This document shows, piece by piece, positions 23,379 to 34,968 of a DNA stretch of 64,000 bases. The position numbers and the translations under genes are program-made. The stretch spans positions 50,584,587-50,648,586 of the forward strand of contig NC_089763.1 in the NCBI RefSeq assembly GCF_040412425.1, read 5' to 3'. Source of the stretch: Macrobrachium rosenbergii. Taxonomy: Eukaryota; Arthropoda; Malacostraca; Decapoda; Palaemonidae. The notes below the pieces were generated by a model that saw nothing but the letters and a program-made list of their open reading frames with translations, made no database searches and was not told where the DNA came from. The stretch's first letter is position 1. Every line of letters starts with the position of its first letter.

Positions 23379-24242
23379 CCTAATGTCACCTTTGAAAAAA
23401 CTGTCTGGCTGAAATCTAGAGCCAATTGGGATTGCATTATTGAAGCTTGTCAGGCACTTAATATTTCAGATGTTATATCAGATCCTGATCCCAAGAGGAA
23501 GTTAAATGAAATGCTGATGGCTATTTTAATAAGGTATGTCCCTAGAAAGGTCATCAAATTTAGGACAAATGAACAGCCATGGTTTGATGATACATGTAGA
23601 CGAGCTTACCATGACAAACAGGCCAAATTCAACACATGGGAATGAAATCGTCCAAATGAAAATTGCACCATTTTTGTGCTGCTAATGGAACCTACCATAC
23701 AGCCGATAGAAATTACAATAATTCTTTGGAGAGGAAACTTGAAGGAATTGCTCAGCTTCATCTGTGGTGGACCAAATTGGCATCATCTATCTTTGGGTCA
23801 GGCTTGTCTTCCATTCCACCACTACTAACAGATAATGGTAAATTGGTTTCTGGCCCTAGGGAAAAGGCTGAACAGCTTCATCGAGTTTTTGAAGCTAAGC
23901 TGAGGATGTCCCTCTCTGTGATACTTGTCATCCTTAACCTGTTCTTAGAAAATTTGCATTTCACTGTAGGGTTGTTAAGAAAATTCTTTATAATCTTGAT
24001 AGCTGAGGTGGACAAGATCCTGATGGTTTCTTCCGTATATTTTTTTAAAAAGTTTCTAGTGTGTTTTCTCCCAAGGTTACTAGATTCTATGGATTTTTAT
24101 GTCAATGTAATATCTTTGCAGATGAACACAAGCTTAGTAATACAGTGCCTGTTCCAAAGAATGCCATTTCTTCAGATTACAGTAACTACAGGCCAAATTC
24201 TATTCTCCCTGTTCTCACCAGGGGTGCAGAAAAACTTATTTT
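23379..24242 (+). pseudogene. second LINE, upstream part (EN-RT linker and start of RT)
   Basis: Open at 23379-23645 (LKSRANWDCIIEACQALN...WFDDTCRRAYHDKQAKF), the linker between endonuclease and RT in CR1/L2/Jockey-type LINEs. A frame broken several times follows, then VPVPKNAISSDYSNYRPNSI and RGAEKLIF, the first conserved RT block (SNYRPISI...EKLI). It stops at the left boundary of DIRS-A in the middle of the RT. The rest of the RT resumes at 41014. Confidence 0.8.
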
Positions 24243-24552
24243 CTGAGTTCGTCCTGTGTCACCCGGTGAAATTACCATTAAGCACTAATTTCTAGGTATT
24301 AGTATTGCTAAAAATACCAGAGAAAAAAGCTATCAGGAATGCTGGGGTTACTACCCCCAGATCGATCATCTATAATCAAATAGACGTCGGTATAAATAAG
24401 GGTGAGTGTATATTGCCACTGTCACAGGCCTCTGCTCTGTAGACATCCCAATGTCAAAAACCCCGGAAGGTGGGGAGCCGACCCAAAGCCAACACTCACC
24501 GTCCCGCCAACCGACGACCCCAGCGCCATCTGGACCCATTCCATTCTAGCAC
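24243..24552 (+). repeat. DIRS-A left inverted repeat
   Basis: About 310 bp, the inverted complement of 32627-32796 joined to 40849-41013. Contains GGGGTTACTACCCCCAGATCG and GCGCCATCTGGACCCATTCC. Confidence 0.9.
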
Positions 24553-26855
24553 ACGTTCAACCTATCACGCTTTTCTTGTGACTTTGGGTTTTGTGCCTTA
24601 TTTTTGGATTATATCATGTCTTCCGGAGATTTCACCACTACTAAGTTAAGTACCATCTTCTTGTGGGGTTTTATAGTTATGGAGGCTTTTATTTAATCTC
24701 TAATTCAATATTTTGGGGTTGAATAATATCAGATGTTCCTCTGTGTTCGTCTTGCCTCAGCCAGTTTGTCCTTGGGGGATGCCTTAACAGCGCGATTCTG
24801 CGGGTATCTCACTTGGTCATTCATATTTCTTTTTGTATTCTGTTATTTTACCCCTTCAGGAAGTTCCCTTTGGACGGTTTGTTCTTCCGTCACATGGAGG
24901 AGGTGGTGTCAGTATTGTCACGTATTTACTTTTGGGAGAGGCTTCCCCCTATCGTTTTTGTTTCATTATTTTCTCTTTCTTTTGTGGGCACTTTCCTCTC
25001 ATGTTGGAAGAATATATCCTCCAGGGTGGTGCTGTCTTGCTATCGGTTTATCTGATATATTAAGTGATGGATGACATGTATATTTCGGGATTAAAATTGC
25101 CCTTGGCTTGGCGTCAGGAGCGGCCATTTTGGTTATTACCCGCTTCCTGTTCGTAGCGAGCTGTTAGGCCATACCCTTAGCACAAGTTCTTTATTATTGT
25201 TATATATAATGCTATTATTTACGTTTATTTACTGTTTTTGGGTTAACTTTTAGCAGTACTTAGTAGGTGTCATTGGGATTCTAGCCTAGCCCTCTCGCCT
25301 TTCATCGGGGTGTTAGGCTATTTATGTTAGGCATATTTCATATGCTCAGCTTCCTTCTCTCCCGACCATGTCGTTTTGAGGCTTGGAGGGAGACGTGGGT
25401 TGGTTGAGGGAGTTCCCCTTTCCCTGGTTCCATCCGAACGTACCGTTTTCTTGATGGGTGTCCTTAGGCATCTGAAACCTCCCCCTCCCCCTCCCCTTTC
25501 CCCTCCCACCCTTCCTCTGTTCTGGTATATCTGATCAGTCCAGTTGATTTGGGAGGTAGGTTAGTATAGGGGGGGTCTCCTCAGTTCGTAGCCTATTACC
25601 GCCCAGTCTGTCGGTTGTTTGGTAGCCTTCTACGCGGGAATTTCTCTCCCACACCCCCCCCTCCCTCCCTCCCTCTTTCCCTTTCCTTCCCCCAGTCAAG
25701 GCTTTGACATCAGGGAAGGGTGGAGAGTCAGGGGTGGTTGAAGTTTTCATGTTATTAGCCTAACTTCCCTTACCCTTTTGTTAACATTTGGCTGGTGTCT
25801 GTAGTTTCTCCCTGCGTGAGGGAAGTCGGTCCTCAGGACAGGCACCCCGTGGGGAGTTTCTATCTGTGTCCAGGGGATTTTTCCCATCCACCTGACCACT
25901 GCTGCTCGACCCCGCCATTTTGTTATCCCCTCCCTGCTCTTTAGCGTGTGGCGTGTGATCTCCCTCCCCCGTGACCCTGCGTCCGGTCTCTTTTCCCACC
26001 TTTCTGGCCGTCACCCGTGGGGAGTTTAGTCCAGCGTCCAGGTAGGTGTTTCCCACCTTTCTGGCCTCTCCGCGTTAAGGTTTCCGCCACTTCCCGTCTG
26101 TGTGTCTCGTTGGTTCGCTCTCCTCCGGGTTAGCTGAGAACTCGGACACAAGTCCAGGGTTTTGTCCTACTTTCGCTGGTTCCATTTTTCGCATGGTTTT
26201 TTCGGATCTCCGTTGCTCTCTTGCCTTTACCACTCCGGTGGGTTTGGTTCTCATTCGGTTGGCGTTATTCACTACCCGTTCTCACGCCAACGTCACGTTT
26301 GAGAGCGATTCAGTAACGTTGAATTCCCTTTCTCCGCCCCCTCCGCTGTTACCTGAGGTCATTTCAGTCAGAAGCAGCGGGGTGTCCATGATGTCCACAT
26401 TTAAGAGGTCTCGGGATTGTATACATCATAACCAGCTATTGTACTGCTGTTATTGTTGATTACACAATCTTCTGTTCCCTTAGAATTTTTATTTTTAGTT
26501 AACCTTTATGTATCGCTGCCGGATTCCGAAGTATTTCTTTTCATTTATTATCATTCATGTTAATAGTACTGTGTTGCATGATCTTAGGTTAAGGTGTACT
26601 GGGTTTATCCGTTTTGACCTTGGGATCTCTATTAACTCCGTGTTTTGCGTTCCTTAACTTTCCATCTAGTCATCTGATATTATATATATTATCCTTTTTC
26701 AGAATGGACCATCGGGCTACTTTTCCTTCCGGCGGGTTCTGTTTTTATCAATAAGCATGTACCATCACCTACACTAGTCTAAGGCTTCTATCTCCGCCGG
26801 ATCCACTCCGGCGTGCCTTAGTTAGCATACTCATGTACTGTCTATCCACTTACAG
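24553..26855 (+). other. DIRS-A leader (5' untranslated, probably containing an intron)
   Basis: 2.3 kb of pyrimidine-rich sequence with no convincing coding frame. Minus-strand open frames here (25327-26272) are low-complexity shadows. It ends in CCACTTACAG directly before the gag first exon, an acceptor-like site also present at the same place in B (ACTTTACAG, 34969). A leader intron is therefore likely, although the donor could not be chosen. Confidence 0.55.
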
Positions 26856-27026
26856 ATGGTACACTGTCAGGAGCCCGGGTGCACGGCTGTGTTGCACCAA
26901 CCTTACGGCCACGCAGTCTGCCGTTCCCACTCTGGCTGTGCAGTCCGGGAGGGGGATTTGGTCGTTTGGCACCCGGATGGATGTGAAGTATGCTACACCT
27001 TGTATGAGCAGGTTTTGGACGAGTCG
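26856..27026 (+). CDS. gag: DIRS-A gag first exon, Cys/His-rich module
   Basis: 57 codons between an acceptor-like CTTACAG and the donor GTAAGC. Residues: CQEPGC at 4-9, H19, C22, H25, C28, then VVWHPDGCEVC with C43 and C46. The pattern is C-x4-C-x9-H-x2-C-x2-H-x2-C-x14-C-x2-C, enough ligands for two zinc ions. The exon ends at a codon boundary and joins in frame to 27167. In B the corresponding first codon is GTG, so translation may start in an upstream exon. A nucleic-acid-binding or assembly role is inference only. I do not recognise a named domain. Confidence 0.65.
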
Positions 27027-27166
27027 GTAAGCTTCAAGTCCGCTGCCTTTAGTTTGCTCGACTGCATTGCTTATTTTGTTGAATATGACGTTCTTGATCA
27101 CATGCCTTATGATTGTTGATTATAAAATATGATGTCTGGTTTAGTAAACCCTCGTTTTTCTCCCAG
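27027..27166 (+). other. putative 140-bp spliceosomal intron in DIRS-A gag
   Basis: Starts GTAAGC and ends TTTTTCTCCCAG after a T-rich tract. Removing it keeps phase 0 (DES / ADRTSRDS). Stops within it close the first-exon frame. B has a parallel arrangement: donor GTAGGT at about 35138 and acceptor TTCTTCCGCAG at about 35236, followed by ADRSKSRDS-like sequence. Confidence 0.6.
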
Positions 27167-29257
27167 GCCGACCGCACTTCCCGGGACTCTGCGCTGTCAA
27201 CCCTGAAGGCTTGGGTTAGCGGGTTTGGGAGGAACGTCCCATCGGGGAAGCCTTATGTCTTATCTGAGATTATATGCAATCTTCTCTACCCCGGCGCCCG
27301 GATCTCTGCTGCTGTTCCTACGGACGTCGCCGCCCCCTTAATCGAGCAGATCCAGGTAGAGACGCAACCCTCCCAAGATGACAACCTGTGCGGGGAGGTA
27401 ACAGAGGAAGTGGCGGCCATCAACCTCGATCTGGAACCGATGCACGTGGAACCGGACCAGGGGGTAGGTAGGGAGGTAAGTGAGGCAGGGGGAGCGAGCT
27501 CCCTTTTTAACTCCCCTTCTTCTTCTGTGTCTTCTTTTCAGGGGTTCCAGAAGTCTTCCTACCTTGAAGACAGGTCAAGATCTGCTGTCCCCAAGGTGAA
27601 GAGGACCTTGAAGTCCAAGGGCTACAAGTCCTCTTCCGCCCTTAAGGCTACTCCTCTACCTCCTTCGAAGTCACAGGCATCTAGTCCGGTGGCTTCTACG
27701 AGCAAGGCTACTCCCCCTGTCAAGGGGTCGAGATCAAGGGCAGCTAAGGCGAGCCCCCCGCCTCAGCCTGTGTTTGACCCTGAGGCTTTTGCAGACCTGC
27801 TTCTGCAAAAGTTTAACAAGGAGGTAGAACTTAAGCTGAATAAACTCTCCTCTGAGCTTGCCTCGGGCCTGAAGACCTCCGATGTACATTGGAGGTCCTT
27901 ATCGCAAGAGGATTCAGAGCCAGGAGAGCGTGCTCTCCGGGTTTGTGCGCTCCGGAGGTCCGGCGCTGTCTCACCCCATTCCGGATGCCTCCACCCTTCC
28001 TCCCTTTGATAAGGGAAATCCTTGGCGTTTGGCTCTTCATGCTCCCCAGCATGAAGATACCCTTACAATCGAGGGTTTAGGGACACGCAGGTTGGGAGAA
28101 CTGGAGTTCTTCCCACCCGACCTGGTGTCCCCCTTCCCAGGCTACGCCAGGTTGACGGAGGAGGCCTGGATCAGGTCTGACAAGGTCCCCAAAGAAAGTC
28201 ATTTTCCCAAGGGACCAGGCTCAGTCTGCCTTGCTGCGCACTCTGACGGAGTGGGAGGCAGACAACACCAAGTTAACTCCTTTCAAAGGGAACTTTACCA
28301 TGTTCTCTTTGGGGATAAAGTCCCAACCCCTGCATGTCAAAGGTGGCCTTGCGACCTCTCAGGCATGCATAGGGGGTAAGCATGCCTCAGCTCCGGGAGA
28401 CAGATCCCACTTCACTGGTCTTCCCCGGAGATTCAGAATTTTGGTCGGGTGCTCCAGATATATTGACGGTGGGCAGACTCGACCCGGACTCCACTTCGAC
28501 TTTGTTCAGCGAGCAGCTTCCTAAGATCCCGGAGGCTCTTCTGAAGACAGAGTTCGAGGCCAGGTGCAGACTGAGCCAGTCTATGAATTCCCTGTGCCTA
28601 ACGGAAGCTACTGTGGTGATCTACTCCGAGGATCAGCTCTTCCAAGTCCTGACGAAATCTCTGTTGGCGGGATTTCAGGCAGATTTGTTTGACTTTATGG
28701 TGGCGCGAATGAACTGCCGCAAACACATCTTTGCGGACGCCACCATAAGGCACGAGCCCAATAGGCTCATGAAAAGCTCTTTCTGGGGGGCCAATATCTT
28801 CCCCGAGAGCGAGGTCAACAGTGTCCTGGTAGAGGCAACCAGGGCAAACCAGAGTCTCCACTCCCGCTGGGGTCTTCCCGCCAAGAGGAAGGCCTCCGAG
28901 TCCGCCGGGTCCCACAATGGGCCAGGGAAACGCTTTAGGAAGTTCAAGAGACCACAGACTCAGACCGTTATGCAGGCTGTACCGGTCTCCCAGATCGGTC
29001 AGCCTTCAACCTCGAAGGCCCAGCCTCAACAGTACGTGCTGATGCAGCCTGCTCAGCATTCCCTTGCTTCCCCAACTTTCGTCATGTCTCCGGCGTTCAA
29101 TCCCTCGTATGAGAGCCAGGGGTCGTTTCGGGGTTTTAACTGGAACGCAAGGGGAAGTAGAGCAAGAGCCTCCTTCAGAGGCAAGGCTGCATTGCGTTCC
29201 CTCTCTCGGGGGAGAGGAGGCCGAGGCAGAGGAAGCAAGCCCTCCCCCTCCCAGTGA
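27167..29257 (+). pseudogene. gag: DIRS-A gag main exon (frameshifted)
   Basis: Runs in one frame to about 27950 (ADRTSRDSALSTLKAWVSGFG, then a Ser/Pro/Lys-rich linker and a short helical AFADLLLQKFNKEVELKLNKL). It then moves through two other frames (STLPPFDKGNPWRLALHAPQ; RTLTEWEADNTKLTPFKGN) and returns to the first frame from 28382 to the stop at 29257. The last part has DLFDFMVARMNCRKHIFADA, LPAKRKASESAGS and a basic RG-rich tail (RGGRGRGSKP), typical of RNA binding. Each of the three shifts is +1. The end overlaps the RT ORF, as is usual in DIRS elements. Confidence 0.8.
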
Positions 29258-31090
29258 GCCTCTTCAGGTAGGCGGGAGGTTATACCTTTTTCGAGACCAG
29301 TGGACCTTCAGCCCGTGGGCCCACAGCATAGTCTCCAAAGGTCTGGGGTGGAGTTGGATCAAGGACCCTCCCCCACTAGTCAGGTTCCATCAGCCTCCAT
29401 CCAAAGCCTTATGGGACTTCGCAAGGGAACTGCTTCAAAAGAGGGCTATAAAGAAAGTGAGGCACCTGAAATTTCAAGGCAGACTGTTCAGCATTCCGAA
29501 GAAAGGCTCCAGTCAGCAAAGAGTAATCTTAGACTTGTCTCGTCTCAATCTTTACATTCAATGCGACAAATTTCGCATGCTTACAATCTCGCAGGTACAG
29601 ACCCTACTTCCCCGTGGAGCCGTCACCACCTCTATAGATCTTTCAGACGCATACTATCACGTCCCAATTGCGAGAAACTTCTCTCCTTACCTAGGATTCA
29701 GACTAGGAAAACAAGCCTACTCATTCAGAGTCATGCCATTCGGGCTCAACATAGCGCCCAGAATTTTCACCAAGCTGGCAGAAACGGTAGTGCAGCTGTT
29801 ACGGTCCCAGGGGATCATGTTAGCCGCATACCTGGACGATTGGATAATTTGGGCATCCAACGCCGGGGAATGCCGGAGAGCTACGGCCATTGTGATCGAG
29901 TTTCTGGAGTCCCTGGGCTTCCAGATAAACAAGGAGAAATCCCGCCTAGTTCCGGAGGCTCGGTTTCAGTGGCTAGGCATCCAGTGGGACCTAGACTCAC
30001 ACAAACTGTCTCTTCCGCCAGCCAAAAGGAGGGAAATAGCCAAAGCCACCAGGCAGTTCCTCAAATGCAGGAAGGCCTCTCGCCGGACTCAGGAAAGGGT
30101 CCTGGGTTCTCTTCAGTTTGCATCTGTCACAGATCGGCTGCTGAAAGCCAAGCTGAAATACATAAACAGAGTGTGGCGGAGATGAGCCAATGTCTTGCTC
30201 AGAGACAAGATGTCATTAATTCCACTAGTGTTGAGGAAAAGACTCCGGCCGTGGTCCACAGTCAAGAGTCTTTCAAAGTCAGTACCCCTCCAATTTCCTC
30301 CTCCATCTCTAGTGATCCACACAGACGCTTCTTTAAGCGGCTGGGGAGGATATTCCCAACACAAAAAAGTTCAAGGTACATAGTCCACAATGTTCCGCCA
30401 GTTCCATATCAACATTCTAGAAGCAATGGCAGTGTTCCTAACTCTGAAAAACTTTGTCAACCCAGACAGATTCATATCAGGCTGGTTCTGGACAGTGCAG
30501 TAGTGGTGCATTGTATAAACAGGGGGTGCTCCAAATCGAGCCGGACCAATCAAGTGTTGATAGCTATTTTCTCCCTGGCGAAAAAGCACAGTTGGCACCT
30601 GTCAGCCACCCATCTAGCAGGAGTCCGGAATGTCATTGCAGACTCTCTATCCAGGTCAACTCCGCTGGAGTCGGAATGGTCCCTGGACAAAACTTCATTC
30701 GAGTGGATTCGCCGTCAGGTTCCAGGTCTTCAGGTAGACTTGTTTGCCACGGAGAGCAACCACAAACTTCCATGTTATGTTGCTCCCAACCTGGACCCTC
30801 TGGCTCACTCCACAGATGCAATGTCAATAGATTGGAACATGTGGCAGAAAATCTATCTGTTTCCACCAATAAACCTGCTGATGAAAGTTTTGCACAAGCT
30901 CAGGTCATTCAAAGGTCAGGTGGCCTTGGTAGCACCCAACTGGCCGAAGAGCAGTTGGTTCCCTCTTCTTCTGGAGTTGAAGCTCCGGTGTATTCAAATA
31001 CCCAGGCCACAGCTGACCCAAATAGTACAAACTCGGACTGTGTCAGCTTCCTCAAGAATTCTAAATGCCCTGGCTTTGTGGACTTCATGA
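29064..31090 (+). pseudogene. DIRS-A RT-RNase H-methyltransferase-like polyprotein
   Basis: RT: GGRLYLFRDQWTFSPWAHSI (about 29270), FSIPKKGS (29490), AVTTSIDLSDAYYHVP (29620), MPFGLNIAPR (29730), catalytic AAYLDDWIIWAS (about 29825), FQWLGIQWD (29965). RNase H: VIHTDASLSGWGGY (30310), EAMAVFLTLK, LVLDSAVVVHCINRG (30480), HLAGVRNVIADSLSR (30610), giving four acidic residues. MT-like: VDLFATESN...YVAPNLDPLA...DAMSIDW...YLFPPINLL...VALVAPNWPKSSWF (30740-30970), the region compared in the literature with Dam-type N6-adenine methyltransferases. A TGA at about 30183, a TAG at about 30381 and a frame change near 30460 break the chain. Confidence 0.85.
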
Positions 31091-32057
31091 AATTCGCTGC
31101 TCAGAGAGGTGCAGATATTGATCCTGTCAATACACTGTTCTTGGAATCAGATAAAAGGGATTCTACTCTAAGACAGTATGATTCAGCAGTTAAAAAGTTA
31201 TCATCATTCCTGAAAGAATCTGAAGCTCAAGTCATGACCACGAATCTAGCAATATCATTCTTCAGGTCATTGTTCAAAAAGGGTCTGGCTTCGACTACTA
31301 TTACCACAGCAAAGTCAGCTTTAAAAAAGGTATTTTTACATGGCTTCAATATTGACTTAACAGATTCATACTTTTCATCAATCCCTAGAGCATGCGCTCG
31401 TCTGAGACCAGCAATCCGTCCACATACGGTTTCTTGGTTCCTTAATGACGTTCTCAAATTAGCATCGGACACTGATAATGATCAGTGCCCATATTTGAAT
31501 CTGTTAAGAAAGACATTGTTCTTAATTAGCCTAGCTTCAGGTGCCAGGATTTCTGAACTGTCCGCCCTCTCTAGAGGTGCGAATCATGTTGATTTCCTCC
31601 CGTCAGGAGAAGTTCTTCTTTCTCCGGATCAAAGATTTTTAGCTAAAAATGAAGATCCTCAAGATAGGTGGTCCCCTTGGAAGGTTATCCCCCTTCCACA
31701 GGATCCATCCTTGTGTCCAGTCACTACCCTTAGGGTTTATTTACAGAGGACTTCTCAGGTTTTGTCTGGTCCTCTTTTTATCAGGGAAAAAGGAGGAACA
31801 CTTTCCTTAAAGGCCATCAGACAACAGATTCTTTATTTCATTAAACAAGCTAACCTGGATTCAGTACCTAAGGTTCATGATATCTGAGCAGTGGCCACCT
31901 CCACTAATTATTTTCATAATATGAATTTTGAAGATCTTAAAAAATATACAGGTTGGAAATCTCCATCAGTGTTTAAACGCCACTATCTTAAATCACTGGA
32001 AGCTCTGAAGTTCTCTACAGTGGCTGCAGGAAGCATTGTCCCTTCTGCCCCTGATTA
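31020..32057 (+). pseudogene. DIRS-A tyrosine recombinase (one in-frame stop)
   Basis: One open frame from the overlap with the RT ORF to 31887, then a TGA, then the same frame to 32057. The N-terminal SAM-like region is LRQYDSAVKKLSSFL...FFRSLFKKGLASTT. The catalytic core has SLASGARISELSALS (first Arg), VHDI-stop-AVATS where B has HDIRAVATS (second His-x-x-Arg), and GWKSPSVFKRHYL (nucleophile Tyr). The stop falls on the catalytic Arg codon (TGA for AGA in B). The enzyme inserts the circular DNA form in DIRS elements. Apart from this codon the domain is uninterrupted. Confidence 0.88.
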
Positions 32058-32480
32058 AAGTATTGATCCTTATTACCATGTCCTCTTCCCCTCTCGCCTG
32101 CCTGCCTCATTTATTTACCTTGCCATCTACCCTTAGGTCAGGCATGCTTCACAGCCTGACTCCTGAACATGTGATTTTGTACATTTGCGGTGGTGTTAGT
32201 CTTTAAGTTTTTGGGATATTGTACTTTTGCTGTGATGTTAGTCTTAAGTTTCTGGGTACCTTTCCATTTTTGTAAACTGTTAGTTTTAAGTCTTGGTACC
32301 TTCTAGTTGTTGTTTCATGTTTATCCCTTCTCATTAATTAAGTGTTATTGTTAAATAATTTTTTCTTGCTACTGGGATAATTAAACTAAAAAGTTAGTAC
32401 TGGTGCTTTAATTTATGTCCATCTAACTACTTGTTTTGTTGAAGACTTTCTCCCAGCTTAGTATGATTCTCTGTTATGAT

Positions 32481-32570
32481 TTCACCGGGTGACACAGGTC
32501 GAACTCAGAAAAGGGATTTTGACAAAGGAAAAATCTATTTCTGAGGGAAGACCTGTGTCACCCGGTGACC
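32481..32570 (+). repeat. DIRS-A internal complementary region
   Basis: TTCACCGGGTGACACAGGTCGAACTCAG is the complement of the left end. AAAA follows, then GGGATTTTGACAAAGG...GAGGGAAGACCTGTGTCACC, the complement of the right end. It equals a joined left-right end, that is, a circle junction. Confidence 0.9.
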
Positions 32571-32626
32571 CACCCGTGTTCCAGAATTTCCTACCCTAGT
32601 AGGCATACCAAGCTTGGGGGGTGGGT

Positions 32627-32796
32627 GTTAGCCTGGAATGGGTCCAGATGGCGCTGGGGTCGTCGGTTGGCGGGACGGTGAGTGTTGGCTTTGGGTCAGC
32701 TCCCCACCTTCCGGGGTTTTTGACATTGGGATGTCTACAGAGCAGAGGCCTGTGACAGTGGCAATATACACTCACCCTTATTTATACCGACGTCTA
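32627..32796 (+). repeat. DIRS-A right inverted repeat, first part
   Basis: GTTAGCCTGGAATGGGTCC through CTTATTTATACCGACGTCTA, complementary to 24390-24552. It is interrupted by DIRS-B after CTATTT and resumes at 40849. Confidence 0.88.
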
Positions 32797-32799
32797 TTT

Positions 32800-33090
32800 C
32801 TGGATAGGGTCCCGATCGATCTGGCCGATGAAAAAGTCCATTCAGCACTTATTTCTAGGTAATTTTAGTTGCTAGATACCAGAGAAAGCTAAATGAAATG
32901 CTGGAGTTTCACCCCCAGAGCAGCTCCATCAGATGGAGTCGTGTATGGAAAAATCCCTGAACTACAAAACACGGAACCTTATCCTATAGAGATCCCAAGG
33001 TCAAAAGTCCCACAGGAGGTGCCTGCAAACCCATGTACCACCCGTGGACAGCACACAAAACACTGCTAGCCTCATTCCATTTCAGCAAGC
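32800..33090 (+). repeat. DIRS-B left inverted repeat
   Basis: Complementary to 40530-40840. Shares AAATGAAATGCTGGAGTT with the F and C ends. Near the end, GATCGATCTGGCCGATG replaces the expected GTGTCAGCCGATG, a small local anomaly that may be a consensus error. Confidence 0.85.
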
Positions 33091-34968
33091 ACCATCGTTC
33101 ACACGTTTTTTCGTTGTGCTTTTAATCTTGTGCCTTTTGCATCATTATGACTTCCTCACAAGGTCTTTCGTCACCTAAGTTGAGTACCAATATTTCGTGT
33201 TTTAGTTGAGGCGATTGAGGCTCCCTTTAGTTTAATAATTAAAGGGATTTATAAAAGCCCGTCTCGATCTCCTCTCACGGCCTCACGTGACCTCCATGCG
33301 TGGTTAATGATCTTGGGTCGAGTGAAATTTCAATCTTTTCACGGTTCCTCTTCGTGTTTAGGAGCATTTTCCTTTTCAAAAGGTCTAATTAGTGATTTTG
33401 ATTGACTAACGTTTGTTTCCCTTTGCTTCGAGTTGAGGGCTGGTGTTTAGGCGTCGGGCTTCCCCATGAGCCTATTCGAATTTTATCAATTCATTTACAT
33501 GCCTTATTTTTGCCCTTCCCTTCTCGTAGCTTCTGGGAATTTTATTTACGTTTGTACTTTTAAGTTTTTTTGAGTTTTCCCTTTAACCCAGTGTTCGGAT
33601 GCATTTGATATTTGATGATTATCATGGATGTTTCTTTTGTTTCTGGGAAAAAGGGTAACCATTTCCTTCAAAATTGTAATGACATAACGTGTTAAGGTCC
33701 TCCTCTGTGAAGTATTGATATATTTTTACTTTATGGGTTGGTGTTAGCTTTGGTTTTCCTTTTTGGGGCGTTAGGTTGCCCCCTTTTCCATAAAAAAAAC
33801 CTCAAAAATCTTCATTCTTTCCGTTCACATGCCCTTCTAGGGTTTTGTGTTCACAACCTTTTTCCATGCGGCGCTTTCCTTAAGTTTTACCAGGGTCTTC
33901 TCCTTATGTTCCCTTCCCACAATTTCGGACTTTCTGCGTAGGCTAATAAAAACTCTCCAGTTAAGCTGGAATAGCGAGGGACCTCATGTTGCTTCCCTCT
34001 CCTGTTTCCTATATCAATATGAAGAGCCTGCTAATGAGCCTCTTGGTTATAGCTGGGATAGCGAGGGGAAGTAGCCTACCCTAGTTTGGTATTTACTTAA
34101 GGTTAGTTCTAGTTTTTGGATATGTCGACCCATCCTTTTTCCTAGCCTATAGCCTGTGCCCCCTTCCTCTGCATTGTTTGGCCTCTCTTTGGTACGGTCC
34201 GTGACTTTACCTTTGTTCTTCCTCCTCCGAGGGACTGTTAGTGGCCGGGAGAGCTTTTGATAATCTCCTGTCCACCATCTTTGGCCATCTTTATCTTCCT
34301 GTCCCCATCCCCCCCTTGGAGGAGGTTGTCCCTGTTCTCTCCTGCTTCTCTCGCGTTTGCTGGGTAACGACTCAGTCAGCGTGTGGGCTTATACACGGAA
34401 CGCCACCTGTGCATTCCCACCTCTGGTCGTTCCTTTTCGGTTCTTCCTTCGGGTTCCCATTCCTCCCTTCATACGTCTTCTCTCCGGCGTGTCGATCTTA
34501 ATTTGGCGACACTCGATTCAGTTCCTTCTTCGTTTCGCCAGTTAGAGCTTTCCGCCTGACTGTCTTCGTGGAGGCTCTTGACGCGTTCCTGACCTTAACT
34601 AACTATGTCTTCTATCGAGAGCGCATTCCTTGCTTCCCGCTCCGGCGTTTCTAGCGTTTAAAAATAAGGTCTTCCGTTATCGCTAGTTTCATATTATTTT
34701 TAGTTGCCGGAATGCGCTTTCTCCGGACAGTTTAACCTTCCCATTTCATTTCACTTTGTATCCGTCACTAGCACTTTAAGGCATGTTACTCCGGCTAGTT
34801 CCGTAAATTTATTTTGCTTTATTATTATTATTTTTTGCTTGTATGAGTTTTTACCAGGTTACCTCCCGGATCATTCGGCTGGTTTCAGACTTGGTTTAAT
34901 ACTGTGTTGCTCGCACACTACTCCGCACCTTACACAGTGTACTCATAATCTCATACTTTACAGGTGGT
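33091..34968 (+). other. DIRS-B leader
   Basis: About 1.9 kb without a recognisable ORF. It has two related short blocks, AAGCTGGAATAGCGAGGGAC (about 33963) and ATAGCTGGGATAGCGAGGGG (about 34050). The first also occurs inverted in the F leader (about 8950). It ends in ACTTTACAG, an acceptor-like site before the gag first exon. Confidence 0.55.

Noticed and set aside
25327..26272. Series of minus-strand open frames in the DIRS-A leader (Gly/Arg/Pro-rich)
   Set aside because: Pyrimidine-rich leader sequence gives low-complexity antisense frames; no motif seen.
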